From: Bacteroides_E sp964522975
Lineage (GTDB): Bacteria; Bacteroidota; Bacteroidia; Bacteroidales; Bacteroidaceae
Reading direction: 5' to 3'
DNA: 29,967 nt
Assembly: GCA_964522975.1 (NCBI GenBank)
Contig: CAZFXK010000017.1
Coordinates: 1 to 29,967 of the forward strand
A program made the position numbers and the translations under genes. The notes beneath the pieces are model-generated. The model was not told where the DNA came from. It ran no database searches and worked only from the letters and a program-made list of their open reading frames with translations. Each line of letters starts with the position of its first letter. Positions within the stretch are counted from its first letter, which is position 1. Of this stretch, positions 17,034 to 26,525 are shown piece by piece.

Positions 17034-17294
17034 CTAATAAATACTATTGTCATCCATTTCCAAATCGGTGAAGTCAATTAACTTTATACACATAGATCTT
17101 ATCTCTCCCCCCCACACCATTATATTTATTAATAGATAAGAGTCTGAAAGCTTTATCATGCTTTACACCATAATGTGGTCCATAATATCGAAAAAATACA
17201 AGGAGTATTCTAACGCTTTAACATCCTCATTCTGTGAAAAAACATTATAGTCGTTATTCTCATAATAACTGTCTTGTTCTGGAATAGCGTGACA
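17034..17294 (-). pseudogene. Frameshifted remnant of an unidentified coding sequence
   Basis: No single frame stays open, but three successive minus-strand segments read like one protein. From 17294 the first frame gives CHAIPEQDSYYENNDYNVF and then ALEYSLYFF. At a run of six T the sense passes to another frame (RYYGPHYGVKHDKAF, then GVGGRDKIYVYK), crossing a run of seven G. A third frame then gives LIDFTDLEMDDNSIY before a TAG at 17034-17036. Two indels near homopolymers explain this. I do not recognise the family. The 5' part is missing, since the nucleotidyltransferase terminator begins at its left edge in reading direction. It could also be sequencing error in homopolymers, but the absence of an N-terminus argues for true decay. 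Confidence 0.4.
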
Positions 17295-17334
17295 CAAAAA
17301 AGGGAAACTCCAACTCAATGAAGTTTCCCTTTTC
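17294..17334 (-). terminator. Rho-independent terminator of the nucleotidyltransferase gene
   Basis: Arms AAAAGGGAAACT (17298-17309) and AGTTTCCCTTTT (17322-17333) are a perfect 12-bp inverted repeat with a 12-base loop. On the minus strand the stem ends in a run of six T. It lies about 20 bp after the stop codon. The other side is also T-rich, so it could work in both directions. Confidence 0.8.
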
Positions 17335-17351
17335 CTTTATTTATTTAACCC

Positions 17352-18254
17352 TTAGAATAATTTCTCAGGATACTCACCCGCATCAATCAATGACTGAATT
17401 TTTGTAACCACACCAGATCTATCATCTGCATAAGTCACTCCAAACCATTTACTTTCGGTATCAAGCACTTTTACATTAGCAATTCCTTCTTGAATTAAAT
17501 CATTGATTACAATGGGAATAAAAAATTCCGCTTTAGGATTTTCTAGTTCTTTCTTTAAGAAATCCACAAAATAATCCTCCGAATGACTGAAATAGTCAGG
17601 CGTGAATCCCCACATATTCATGGAAACAGGTGTGTTATCATCTATCACCACCGTTTTACCATTTTCATCCTTAAATTGAACTTTTCCATCAATACGCTCA
17701 ATGGATGTACGTTCAACAACCGTAGTCAGATAACCCTCCGCATTGGTTTCACAGACTCCACGTGCCACAGAACCACTATCAGAAAGCGTATTCCCTACAC
17801 GATATCCCACCATACAATATTCATCTTTTTTCCCTTCCATTTTCTTTAGCTCTCCGGCCAAAACCTCGAAGCTATTACGTCCGTAGAAATCATCAGCATT
17901 AATGACAGCAAAAGGTTCATTGATAACCGATTTACCCATCAATACAGCATGATTTGTACCCCATGGTTTTACCCGATCTGTAGGAGCAGTAAACCCTTCC
18001 GGCAAATCATTGATGTCCTGATAAACCAATTCTGTAGGAATATGATTTTCATACTTCTTTAAAACAATTTCCTTAAAATCATTTTCAAAGTCCTTACGGA
18101 TTACAAAGACTATCTTTCCAAATCCGGCACGAATAGCATCATATATGGAGTAATCCATAATAGTTTCGCCATTAGGTCCTAATCCATCTAACTGTTTAAG
18201 TCCCCCATATCTGCTTCCCATACCTGCAGCTAAAACAAATAAAGTTGGTTTCAT
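17352..18254 (-). CDS. Sugar-1-phosphate nucleotidyltransferase family protein
   Basis: This is a cytoplasmic nucleotidyltransferase of the NTP_transferase fold that makes NDP-sugars from sugar-1-phosphate and NTP. The N-terminal nucleotide-binding loop LAAGMGSRYGGLKQLDGLGPNGE comes directly after the start (in two pieces, LAAGMGSRYGG and LKQLDGLGPNGE). The metal-binding Asp pair is in INADDFYG. The sugar cannot be named. I place the start at the ATG at 18254, giving 300 aa with the Rossmann strand at residue 4. An upstream in-frame GTG at 18293 would add 13 residues, but it falls inside the likely promoter element 18293-18300. The gene is 101 bp downstream of tamL and ends in a strong terminator. 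No kinase or glycosyltransferase partner is adjacent. Confidence 0.82.
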   Translation of the reverse strand: MKPTLFVLAAGMGSRYGGLKQLDGLGPNGETIMDYSIYDAIRAGFGKIVFVIRKDFENDFKEIVLKKYENHIPTELVYQDINDLPEGFTAPTDRVKPWGTNHAVLMGKSVINEPFAVINADDFYGRNSFEVLAGELKKMEGKKDEYCMVGYRVGNTLSDSGSVARGVCETNAEGYLTTVVERTSIERIDGKVQFKDENGKTVVIDDNTPVSMNMWGFTPDYFSHSEDYFVDFLKKELENPKAEFFIPIVINDLIQEGIANVKVLDTESKWFGVTYADDRSGVVTKIQSLIDAGEYPEKLF

Positions 18255-18292
18255 TGTAACGTATTTTTGTAATAAAGTAAATAATTCACACA

Positions 18293-18300
18293 CAAAGATA
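18293..18300 (-). promoter_or_regulatory. Probable -7 promoter element of the nucleotidyltransferase gene
   Basis: The minus strand reads TATCTTTG, an exact TAnnTTTG match, 38 bp before the chosen ATG. A clear TTTG at the right distance upstream is not seen. If correct, it excludes the upstream GTG at 18293 as a start because that codon would lie in the promoter. Confidence 0.55.
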
Positions 18301-18355
18301 TGAAACTAATGACAAAATGTTAGTGATAAATCAGGAAAAGAATAGTAATATTCGG

Positions 18356-20740
18356 TCAAAATGGATAACCAATAGCAAAATGAACCCCTAAACTATCTTT
18401 GAATCTCTCAATATTATAGTACCCACTTTTTGACGTTTTATAAGGATTATGTATAGCAACTCCACAATCAAGACGAATGACTAAAAAGTCCAAATCATAT
18501 CTAAGTCCCAACCCGGTACCTAATGCCAACTGCTCCGGAAACTTTTTCAGATTAAACTGAGAACCGGGACGGTCCTCATCTTTTCTCATTAACCACACAT
18601 TTCCTGCATCTAAAAACAAAGCTCCTCTTAAATCACCTAAAATAGGAAAACGATATTCTATATTAGCCTCAATACGTATGTCGCCAGTTTGATCGATAAA
18701 TGTGTATCGTCCTCTTTCTCCGGGGTGATAACTTCCCGGCCCAATACTACGCACAGTATAAGCACGAATACTATTAGCCCCTCCAACATAAAATTGTTCA
18801 GCATAAGGAGCCACTTTAGAGTTACCATAAGCTCCAATGACTCCTCCAATGAATCGCATAGCAATGGATTGGTTCGGAGCAAAATTCCAAGTATATCTTA
18901 GCTCTGTGTTTAATTTTAGAAATTGAGCAAAAGGTGCACCTAAAAACTCTTTATTCTCTTTATTCATCCGCTGTCCAAAAGCTCCATAAATCAAAGAAGT
19001 GAGATTTCCTGATGAACTTAATGTTGTTTGCCACCATACATGATTTTCTCTTATCCACCCTTTTATTGGAGCATTATCATAGGTATAAGTATATTCCATT
19101 TTGGGGATGAATTGATTTTGCATACTTATGGCCAGCATTTTATTTTCATCCATTATAGAATCAAACCGAGACGTTTTATGTTGAAGCAGATTAAAGTTTA
19201 GGTCTAAAAGCGTAAACTGATGTCGGGTTGTGAGGCGAGGTTTCCAATCGTAAGAAAGACTTCCCCCAAAAGATAAAATCTTATAGAACTTGGCTCTATT
19301 AAGTTGATCTATATATAATTTAAAAGTAGTAGTAGTAGGAAAACCATACTCATTTTTCTGCAATGTTGGAAATAACAATCTAGGCAAGGCCAAGGAAGTA
19401 GAGAGTCCAATTTCATAACTATTCAATAAAGAACTTTTTTCTGATTTTTTACCGGTTTGCCACTCATACGAACCTCGTAGTTTTACATTCCAGGTTTCTC
19501 CTCCTTTAAATACATTATTGCGTGTAAGAGAAAATACAGCTCCGGGGCCCATTTGATCATTACTTTTTTTGGTTAAATTAAATTCCAGTTCAGCATTTAA
19601 CATTTTATCAAATGAAGCCATGATATCCAAGTCAAGCGTATCCGAATTCATCATACTATCACGTGGACTATACTTGAATTCCACCGAACGGAAAAGCCCC
19701 AATTCATTTAATTTCTCCTGTGTTTTTTCCTGACGTAGTTGACTATAATAAATTGGCCACTCTTTATTTTTTTTCCTTCTTCTAAAAAAAGGGTTCTGAT
19801 ACGTGTTAATCCAACGATACAGTATTTTAGGCCTTAAATTTAACTTATTGTAATAATGAATTGATAAATCTTCATATTGCATTTTTTTATTGGGCATTTC
19901 TCCATTTTTCCCATAAAGATGGAAAGATGTATTTCCAAGGTAATACATCTTTTGAGCCTCCTTTGGTAGCCCTTTAATGGGTAATAACTTAAGACTAATG
20001 GAATCCTTTACCTGTGTTGTGTCGGCTTGATAAGTTAAATAACCGGGTCTAAAATAATAATAACCTAAATTTCGCAATAAACCACTAACGCGCTTACGTT
20101 CTGAATCCAAGGCAACGACATTAAATTGCTGACCACTTTGTATTAAAGATTCTCCTCGGGTTTGTTCCAAGATATCCAAAGTCACTTCATTGAATTTATC
20201 ATAATAAACCGTATCAATAAAGTGTGGGGTTCCCATATCCAAAGAATACTGTATTCTGGCCTTAAGACTATCCTTTGAATTTGGAAGAATCTCATAATTT
20301 GCAGTTCCGCCAAAATACCCATAATCGTGTAATATGTTTGTCGCTATTTTAGTACGGATATCCGGGTTTACTGTAGAAATCAAGATTGGAGTAGACGCAA
20401 ATCGATTAAAGACCCACTTCCCAAATCCCTTTTCATAGTTCTTAAATCCGGAATAAAACCAGAGACCTATAGGCAAAGGAAAGCGATATTGAACACTTCC
20501 CAATAAGGAATTGTTTGGCGTCTTATTAATTGCCGCATTTACCTCTTTTATTGCAATTTCCCCAACCGGGGTCGGGTTTGGATTATCGATTTGAGTTTTT
20601 TTCTGTCCAACATAAAGAACTTCCCCTTCCGGAAGATGTTTTGTTGTAGAACAGGCCGTTATTAACCCTATCAAACACAGGATCAGAAAAAAGTAAACAT
20701 TACATCTATAAGCTTTATTTTTTACTCTATTTATGTTCAT
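18356..20740 (-). CDS. tamL: TamL: lipoprotein TamA/BamA-family outer-membrane barrel
   Basis: This Omp85-family outer-membrane assembly protein is the lipid-anchored TamA variant known from Bacteroidetes. The signal peptide ends in LITAC with Cys30. The periplasmic part, about residues 31-400, holds POTRA-like repeats. The C-terminal half is a surface-antigen barrel with the loop-6 region GGANSIRAYTVRSIGPG, where the canonical VRGF/Y is IRAY, and a terminal Phe (IGYPF) typical of outer-membrane barrels. The length is 794 aa. Its start overlaps the end of tamB by 14 bp, so the two are probably translationally coupled and act as one module. BamA itself is less likely: BamA is not a lipoprotein and is not beside tamB. 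Confidence 0.9.
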   Translation of the reverse strand: MNINRVKNKAYRCNVYFFLILCLIGLITACSTTKHLPEGEVLYVGQKKTQIDNPNPTPVGEIAIKEVNAAINKTPNNSLLGSVQYRFPLPIGLWFYSGFKNYEKGFGKWVFNRFASTPILISTVNPDIRTKIATNILHDYGYFGGTANYEILPNSKDSLKARIQYSLDMGTPHFIDTVYYDKFNEVTLDILEQTRGESLIQSGQQFNVVALDSERKRVSGLLRNLGYYYFRPGYLTYQADTTQVKDSISLKLLPIKGLPKEAQKMYYLGNTSFHLYGKNGEMPNKKMQYEDLSIHYYNKLNLRPKILYRWINTYQNPFFRRRKKNKEWPIYYSQLRQEKTQEKLNELGLFRSVEFKYSPRDSMMNSDTLDLDIMASFDKMLNAELEFNLTKKSNDQMGPGAVFSLTRNNVFKGGETWNVKLRGSYEWQTGKKSEKSSLLNSYEIGLSTSLALPRLLFPTLQKNEYGFPTTTTFKLYIDQLNRAKFYKILSFGGSLSYDWKPRLTTRHQFTLLDLNFNLLQHKTSRFDSIMDENKMLAISMQNQFIPKMEYTYTYDNAPIKGWIRENHVWWQTTLSSSGNLTSLIYGAFGQRMNKENKEFLGAPFAQFLKLNTELRYTWNFAPNQSIAMRFIGGVIGAYGNSKVAPYAEQFYVGGANSIRAYTVRSIGPGSYHPGERGRYTFIDQTGDIRIEANIEYRFPILGDLRGALFLDAGNVWLMRKDEDRPGSQFNLKKFPEQLALGTGLGLRYDLDFLVIRLDCGVAIHNPYKTSKSGYYNIERFKDSLGVHFAIGYPF

Positions 20741-23700
20741 TCTCTTCTTTAGTCTTGTCTTTCTTTTTCTTAAAAATAAAAAGTTCCCCTAATCGATCGA
20801 CCTTTCTTCGTAAAATCAATCCTACGCCCGTTTCAATAATTTCACCTTCTAAAATATTATCATAGTTCTTTTTATGGAATACACGAACATAACGGGTAGC
20901 TGTATTATCCAGACGATATTCAATAGATATATTATCAATAAAAGATTCTACATCGTTTTCTACATTTTCTCCCGTTGAAACTTTTCCACCTATAACAACT
21001 TGCACTCTATTATTAAAGAAGCGTTGAGAATAACTAAAGCTATAATCCGTATGTTTTCCTCTTCCGGATGTTTCATCATATTCTTCAACTCCAACACTAA
21101 AACTCACATTTTCTATCTTATCAGAAATAGCATTAATTTGATTTTGCAATACACTATTCAAAGCCGTTCCCATATCAAAATTCCCTCCGGAAGAACCTCC
21201 ATCAGCTGCCATAAAACGACCTGTAGTCATCATAACAACTGCCTGCCTGAGTCTTTCCTCTTCAGTCATGGTAGCTAGTAACTTTTGCACTTCTCCGTCT
21301 TCGGGGGCTTCAATATCAAATTTTAACGACAAATCATCTACCCTATTCTTAATTAAGACAGAAAGATCAAAATTCACTTTCCGCGAATTGTCATTTTCAT
21401 CTATTACCGAAGCTCGCAAACGTTCGGAAGCTTTAATGTCCAGTTTAGGATTCATTGGATTACCTGTCCATTCTACATAGCTATTTGGTATGATTTTAAA
21501 ATCCTCTAAAGGTATTACTGGCAATGAATAACGAATTAAACCACCCGATAAGGTATATCGACCGGATAGTGTTAAATCTCCTTGCGGTGTATATTGTAAA
21601 GTAAGATCTCCACCTCCTTCTAATCTAACACGACTACTTCTATCCTCACTGATGTCTACCTTCAATAACACGGTAGGATCAATATGAATATTCATCAGCA
21701 GGCTCATACCCCCTAAAGAACGAGAAACAGTATCTTCCTCAACATAAAGAGTATCACTAAATGAAGTAAAGGTTACTAACTCTCCTAATCGATCTTTGAC
21801 AGTTAAAGGCGAATCTTTTAAAACATAAGTTACATCTGTTTTATTGTTTAAGCTTAAATCCCCCCGGACTTCCAATTCTGAAAGGAGTCCTTTTACTCTA
21901 GCATCAATATCTACTACCACTTTACCATAAACCAAACTTTTTTTGGTTCGCTTAGCATCTAGTAAATCGTAATCATTAGCCTTTAAATGAACATTCAAAG
22001 TAGGATTTGACAGATCAACAAAACTAAGTACCCCATCAATAATGAAAGGATTCTTTTTTGATGTAGTATAGATAGAGAATTTATCAAAAGTTAATTGGTT
22101 CTTTGTTACCACTAAGGGCTTATTATCAAAATAATAATTAACTCCCCATTGTGAAGAAAATATGGAAACACTATCCAATTCAACTCCTCCATTAATTTGC
22201 GGTTTAGTAGTATTTCCGGTTATAGCAAGCTCACCATCAAGATCTCCTTGAAAAGTCAACATTCCATCGGGGATAAAAGAGTTAAGAATAACTAGAGGGA
22301 AGTGATGAAGCTGAGTCGTAATATCTAATTTCTCCTCTTTTCCCACCAAGTTTATTTTTCCTTCTGCAGCTAAGACATCCTTTCCTTCGTGGTGTAAATA
22401 ACTATCTAAATAATGATTCCCCTTTCCATCCGGAAACCAACTCATACCTAAAGCAACATCTCCTATTCTATTTTTCTCATAATTCAATTCATCAATTGAT
22501 GCTTCAGCAGAGATAAAGGTAAAGTTATCGACATCAAAAGTATGTGCTTCAATGGAAAACAATCCGGATATGTCAGGAAGAAAAGGGATGGCCCGAGTGA
22601 GTTCAGCCAACTCAATATGCTGAACCTCCAAATTAGCTACTTGCCGGGTACTATCCTCAATATGGGCATTCAACTGAAATCCCACTCCTTCTTTATCATA
22701 TAATTGAATTAAAGAGTTCAATTTTAAATCATTCCTGAGAAAACCCTGATTATCACCATATTGAAAATCCTTAAAAGCAATAATTGGTTTTTCTGGAGTT
22801 ATATGAAAATAAAAACCGGAATCTTGAGGAACTACAAAGACTCCTAAATCCACCCCTCTCTCTCCTTTTTCATTTTCATAATAAAGCCTGACTTCATTCT
22901 CCCCTTCTCCTATTTTTCCTAGAATTAAAGACTTAAATACAGGTAATGCCCCCTTCTTTGTTTTCTTTACAAATCCAGTCTCCAGGTGAATCGCTTCTTC
23001 ATCCTGATTCAAATTCAATAAAAAAGTATCTATTACGTTTTTGTCAACCCGTATATTATTGATGTATCCATAACTCTGTAATCCTTTTAGCGTGTCTAAG
23101 GACAAATCTAAATTGAGATTTTGATATCTTATTCCTTTTGTTTGTAAAAGCTCAGCGATTAAATTGTCTGTTTGGGATGTTATTTTTAATTCTACCGTTG
23201 GAAAAGACTTTTTTAGAATAGAAGGGTAAATCTGATAATTATTGTCCATTTGCTTGTCCAATTCAACCATCAGCATAGCGATTTGATCTTTTAATTCAAG
23301 CATAGAATTTGGAGCCTTAAAATCAAAGCCAAAATCACCGGACTTAATGTGGGCAGCAACCCAATTTTCAGTTAATTCAGCCTTACCGGTTAAATCCAAA
23401 GGTTTATCAAATTCATTTCCTGTTAAGCCCAATGCCTTTAAATTCAAACGATTAACTAAAAGATCCACCTTTGCCTTAGGGATAGTTGAAGTTAAATAAT
23501 ATTCAGCATCTGCCTCTAGATACAACAAATCATTATCTCCACTTAAATTGGCTTTTAATAACCCCTCTTGCCAATTAGCAAAAAGGCTTAGTAGTGCTAA
23601 TTGGTTTACACCATAAGAAAATTGACTTATAGTTAAATTCAAATCCCCTTTCGACTCAGGAGATTGAATGTTTAGACCTTTTCCCTTAAGTGATGCTTGT

Positions 23701-25226
23701 GCAGAAAACTCTCCTAATGAGTCTAAAGAAATAAAATGGGGTATCTGCAACGAATCTATTAATAAATCAACCTCAAAACTTTCAGTTTTATCATTAAAGG
23801 TTCCAGCAAGACTAACCTCTCCCTTATCTTCATTAAGATTTAAGTTCAATTGGTGATTAGAGCCTGCCATCTTCCATTTCGCAAAAAGTGAAATATCAGG
23901 GGGAATGGTTACAAGACTTGTGCTATCGGACTGAAAGAGAGAAGTAATAAAATTCAAATTCTGAAAATCCGCATCGATTTGCACATCTCCTCTTCTATGG
24001 GTTTCATTTAAGACATTACTCAATTTCCCTTGACTCGTAACGGATAAGGTTTGAGGCCAGTTTACAGCTAAAGAGTTAACCAGAAGATTCGTTGTATTTC
24101 CTTTCAGATTCAAAGAAAAATCAAAAGGTTGTTCTGGAAATTCTTGTTTAAACTTCTCCGGGAAATCAGAAACTACAACAAATAAATCCTCAGATGCTAA
24201 AGAAGCTTTAATCTGAGCTTCGAAATTCCCTTTTTGAGGATCATCGATAAACTCCCACGACGAAGAAGCCTTTACACTAATACTAGAGTAATCTGTTTCA
24301 AGGAATAAATCAGAAAGATCCATGGATAAGGAATCGGACTTAAAATTCCCTTTTGCTGAAGCAAGATGTAATCCTGAATGTTCTTGAAAAGAAAGATTAG
24401 TTAAAACACCTTTCATTTCTTTCCCTTTATAATACAGAGAATCAAGAGCAACATGTACATCACTTAAAGATATATTCTCAGGATTAAAACTACTTGTTTC
24501 AAGAACTTCTCCTTTTTGATAGCTTAGAGATGTTTTACTTATATCGAAATAATTTAAGGCATAAATTTCATTTGCTAAATCCACACTTACTCCTGAAATA
24601 TTGAAATCGCTAATGAAAGCTCCAATATTAATGCTATCCAGAGGCATGGAAACATCTATATTAATATTTTTCAATTCAAGATGCTCAAGTGCACCTATCC
24701 AGTTGATAGGAGTAGAAGTTGTTGTGTCAGAAGAAGAGGTAAGGCTATCAATCCTTACGGTAAAATCTGTATCTCTAATGGTTATAACATTAACCAATGC
24801 CTCTTCATTTTTGATATCTATACCACGACTTTGAATAAAAAGATATCCTAAATCTCCTTGAATTTGGAGTCCATTTATTTTATCCTGCGTATTTAGAGAA
24901 AGATCTCTTAGAGTTAACTTATTGACATCAACTCTTCCGGCTAATAAAGGAAGCATCTTAACCTGTAAATCCAAACTCTTCATGGAAAGTAAAGAGTTCT
25001 CACCTTCCTTAATTGACAAATCCTTTAATAAAAGATTAAAAGGATAACGAAGATCTATCCTTCCTAGCTCCAGCTCCATACCTGTAGCTTGTGAAGCATA
25101 AAGAGTAATCTCTTTTTTCAAATAATTCTGTAAAGTAGGTATATAAAGGGCCATTATTAGTACACCAAAGAAGAGAATGGGTACTATTAAAAATATAAGT
25201 ACTATCCGTTTTAGCCATTTACGCAT
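20727..25226 (-). CDS. tamB: TamB-like translocation and assembly module protein
   Basis: This large AsmA/TamB-type protein bridges the inner and outer membranes and is implicated in outer-membrane protein assembly and lipid transport. The N-terminal signal anchor lies at about residues 8-30 (IVLIFLIVPILFFGVLIMAL). An AsmA-like start follows (LGRIDLRYPFNLLLKDLSIKEG), then a long beta-rich body. The TamB (DUF490) domain covers roughly the last 350 residues, with LSLKFDIEAPEDGEVQKLL, TTGRFMAADGG and SFSYSQRFFNNRVQVVIGG. At 1499 aa it is longer than E. coli TamB (about 1260), as is common in this phylum. It follows the M16 peptidase gene at 51 bp across a hairpin and overlaps tamL by 14 bp. The tail after the domain is Lys/Glu-rich. 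Confidence 0.92.
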   Translation of the reverse strand: MRKWLKRIVLIFLIVPILFFGVLIMALYIPTLQNYLKKEITLYASQATGMELELGRIDLRYPFNLLLKDLSIKEGENSLLSMKSLDLQVKMLPLLAGRVDVNKLTLRDLSLNTQDKINGLQIQGDLGYLFIQSRGIDIKNEEALVNVITIRDTDFTVRIDSLTSSSDTTTSTPINWIGALEHLELKNINIDVSMPLDSINIGAFISDFNISGVSVDLANEIYALNYFDISKTSLSYQKGEVLETSSFNPENISLSDVHVALDSLYYKGKEMKGVLTNLSFQEHSGLHLASAKGNFKSDSLSMDLSDLFLETDYSSISVKASSSWEFIDDPQKGNFEAQIKASLASEDLFVVVSDFPEKFKQEFPEQPFDFSLNLKGNTTNLLVNSLAVNWPQTLSVTSQGKLSNVLNETHRRGDVQIDADFQNLNFITSLFQSDSTSLVTIPPDISLFAKWKMAGSNHQLNLNLNEDKGEVSLAGTFNDKTESFEVDLLIDSLQIPHFISLDSLGEFSAQASLKGKGLNIQSPESKGDLNLTISQFSYGVNQLALLSLFANWQEGLLKANLSGDNDLLYLEADAEYYLTSTIPKAKVDLLVNRLNLKALGLTGNEFDKPLDLTGKAELTENWVAAHIKSGDFGFDFKAPNSMLELKDQIAMLMVELDKQMDNNYQIYPSILKKSFPTVELKITSQTDNLIAELLQTKGIRYQNLNLDLSLDTLKGLQSYGYINNIRVDKNVIDTFLLNLNQDEEAIHLETGFVKKTKKGALPVFKSLILGKIGEGENEVRLYYENEKGERGVDLGVFVVPQDSGFYFHITPEKPIIAFKDFQYGDNQGFLRNDLKLNSLIQLYDKEGVGFQLNAHIEDSTRQVANLEVQHIELAELTRAIPFLPDISGLFSIEAHTFDVDNFTFISAEASIDELNYEKNRIGDVALGMSWFPDGKGNHYLDSYLHHEGKDVLAAEGKINLVGKEEKLDITTQLHHFPLVILNSFIPDGMLTFQGDLDGELAITGNTTKPQINGGVELDSVSIFSSQWGVNYYFDNKPLVVTKNQLTFDKFSIYTTSKKNPFIIDGVLSFVDLSNPTLNVHLKANDYDLLDAKRTKKSLVYGKVVVDIDARVKGLLSELEVRGDLSLNNKTDVTYVLKDSPLTVKDRLGELVTFTSFSDTLYVEEDTVSRSLGGMSLLMNIHIDPTVLLKVDISEDRSSRVRLEGGGDLTLQYTPQGDLTLSGRYTLSGGLIRYSLPVIPLEDFKIIPNSYVEWTGNPMNPKLDIKASERLRASVIDENDNSRKVNFDLSVLIKNRVDDLSLKFDIEAPEDGEVQKLLATMTEEERLRQAVVMMTTGRFMAADGGSSGGNFDMGTALNSVLQNQINAISDKIENVSFSVGVEEYDETSGRGKHTDYSFSYSQRFFNNRVQVVIGGKVSTGENVENDVESFIDNISIEYRLDNTATRYVRVFHKKNYDNILEGEIIETGVGLILRRKVDRLGELFIFKKKKDKTKEENEHK

Positions 25227-25261
25227 ACCAATAGGATTCTAAAAGAATTCTTAGTTCTTAC

Positions 25262-25292
25262 TAAAAAATAGAGTGAATCATTTCTCTCTATT
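25262..25292 (-). terminator. Hairpin across the M16 stop codon, possible attenuator before tamB
   Basis: Arms AATAGAG (25267-25273) and CTCTATT (25286-25292) are exact inverted complements with a 12-base loop. On the minus strand the stem is followed by a short T run. The stop codon of the M16 gene lies inside the structure. The stem is AT-rich and weak, and no new promoter is visible before tamB, so partial termination is more likely than a full stop. Confidence 0.4.
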
Positions 25293-26522
25293 CTTCTTAT
25301 AATATAATATAGAACGTTTATTGTTATCAAACAGTCCTTGAGCTACGGATATTGTCTTTTCTGCCGTTATAGCTCTATAATCAGCCACAATTTGCTCTAT
25401 ATCCTCTGCATTCCCATTTAATTCATACCAAGCCAAATCGTTTGCTAAATTTAAATAATCAATAAGACGGAATACTTGATTCGACTCAAACTTATTCTTT
25501 ACTTTTTCAAGTTCTTCTTGGGGTATTAACTCATTTTGAAGTATTTCCAACTCCTGCTGTACTTCCTTCTCCCCTTCTTCCAGAGAAACTCCTTCGGCCA
25601 ATTGCCCCACAATCTGGAAAAGTCCTGCATCTCTTGATCCTGAAACATAGGCATCGATGGAACTAAATATTTTCTTATCTTGAGTAAGATGCTGCTTCAA
25701 CCTACTTGAAGTTCCATTGGATAAGACATCAGATATTAAATCGTAAACCTTATAATCCGAATGATTAAATTCACACATGGGATAGGTTATAAACAAAGCA
25801 TCCACCGGAACATCACGAACAACTTCCTCTCTGCGTTCCTCTGTCTGAATAGGTTCTTTAGGTAGTTTCCTTATAGGTACTTCTCTACGCGGAATATCTT
25901 TAAACCATTTTTCGCAAAGGGTAACAACCTCCTTGAAGGAAATATTTCCGGTCACCGACAATATGGCATTATTTGGAGCATAAAAACGATAAAAAAAGGA
26001 TTCAACCTCTTTAAGAGTAGCCTGAGCTATATGCTCTAGACTTAAACCTATTGTTGGCCATCGATAGGGATGCACTTTGTATGCCATTGCTCTAATTAAA
26101 TGGCTAACATCTCCATAAGGTTGGTTTAAAGAACGTTGTTTAAACTCCTCCATCACAACTCCTCGCTGAACCTCCAAGCTTTTAGCACTGAAGTTCAAAC
26201 CTAACATCCTATCCGATTCCAACCAGAAACCGGTTTCAACATTTTGTTTGGGTAAAGTGATGTAATAATTCGTAATATCATTAGTTGTCCAAGCATTATT
26301 TTCTCCACCTGCCAACTGCAAAGTAGTGTCAAATTCCGGAACATGAAGGGAGCCGCCAAACATTAAATGTTCAAAAAGATGGGCAAACCCTGTATGATCA
26401 GGGTCTTCATCACGAGCCCCAACATCATATAGCATATTTAGTGCTACCATTTTTGTGTTGATGTCGGGACTATGTACAACTCTTAATCCATTCGATAATC
26501 TATAACGATTAATGTTCAACAT
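25278..26522 (-). CDS. M16-family zinc peptidase
   Basis: This is a pitrilysin-type inverted-zincin peptidase. The motif HLFEH (residues 48-52) gives two His ligands and the catalytic Glu51. The third ligand is in VVMEE at about Glu125, the expected spacing of about 76 residues. At 414 aa it is a single M16B-size unit. The inactive-domain features GTSSRLKQHL and a C-terminal helical part are also present. No signal peptide is seen, so it is probably cytoplasmic. It begins 3 bp after the cyclophilin lipoprotein gene. The frame ends inside a hairpin that precedes tamB. M16B enzymes often act with a second, catalytically dead subunit; none is encoded nearby. The substrate is unknown. Confidence 0.9.
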   Translation of the reverse strand: MLNINRYRLSNGLRVVHSPDINTKMVALNMLYDVGARDEDPDHTGFAHLFEHLMFGGSLHVPEFDTTLQLAGGENNAWTTNDITNYYITLPKQNVETGFWLESDRMLGLNFSAKSLEVQRGVVMEEFKQRSLNQPYGDVSHLIRAMAYKVHPYRWPTIGLSLEHIAQATLKEVESFFYRFYAPNNAILSVTGNISFKEVVTLCEKWFKDIPRREVPIRKLPKEPIQTEERREEVVRDVPVDALFITYPMCEFNHSDYKVYDLISDVLSNGTSSRLKQHLTQDKKIFSSIDAYVSGSRDAGLFQIVGQLAEGVSLEEGEKEVQQELEILQNELIPQEELEKVKNKFESNQVFRLIDYLNLANDLAWYELNGNAEDIEQIVADYRAITAEKTISVAQGLFDNNKRSILYYKKNREK

Positions 26523-26525
26523 ATA

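Larger units (their letters stand above)
16356..17351. other. 1-kb gap without an intact gene
   Basis: Between the histidine phosphatase start and the nucleotidyltransferase stop I find no intact gene. The gap holds, from left to right, a decayed SusD-like C-terminus, AT-rich sequence with nothing visible (about 16550-16800), a 22-bp-period repeat array (16807-16894), more AT-rich sequence, a frameshifted coding remnant (17034-17294) and a terminator. The open frame at 16775-16957 (+) runs through the repeats and does not look like a protein. The region reads as a site of gene loss. Confidence 0.65.

Noticed and set aside
20727..25226. Several plus-strand open frames within tamB and tamL
   Set aside because: They lie antisense to long, well-supported genes, lack recognisable domains and look like frame shadows.
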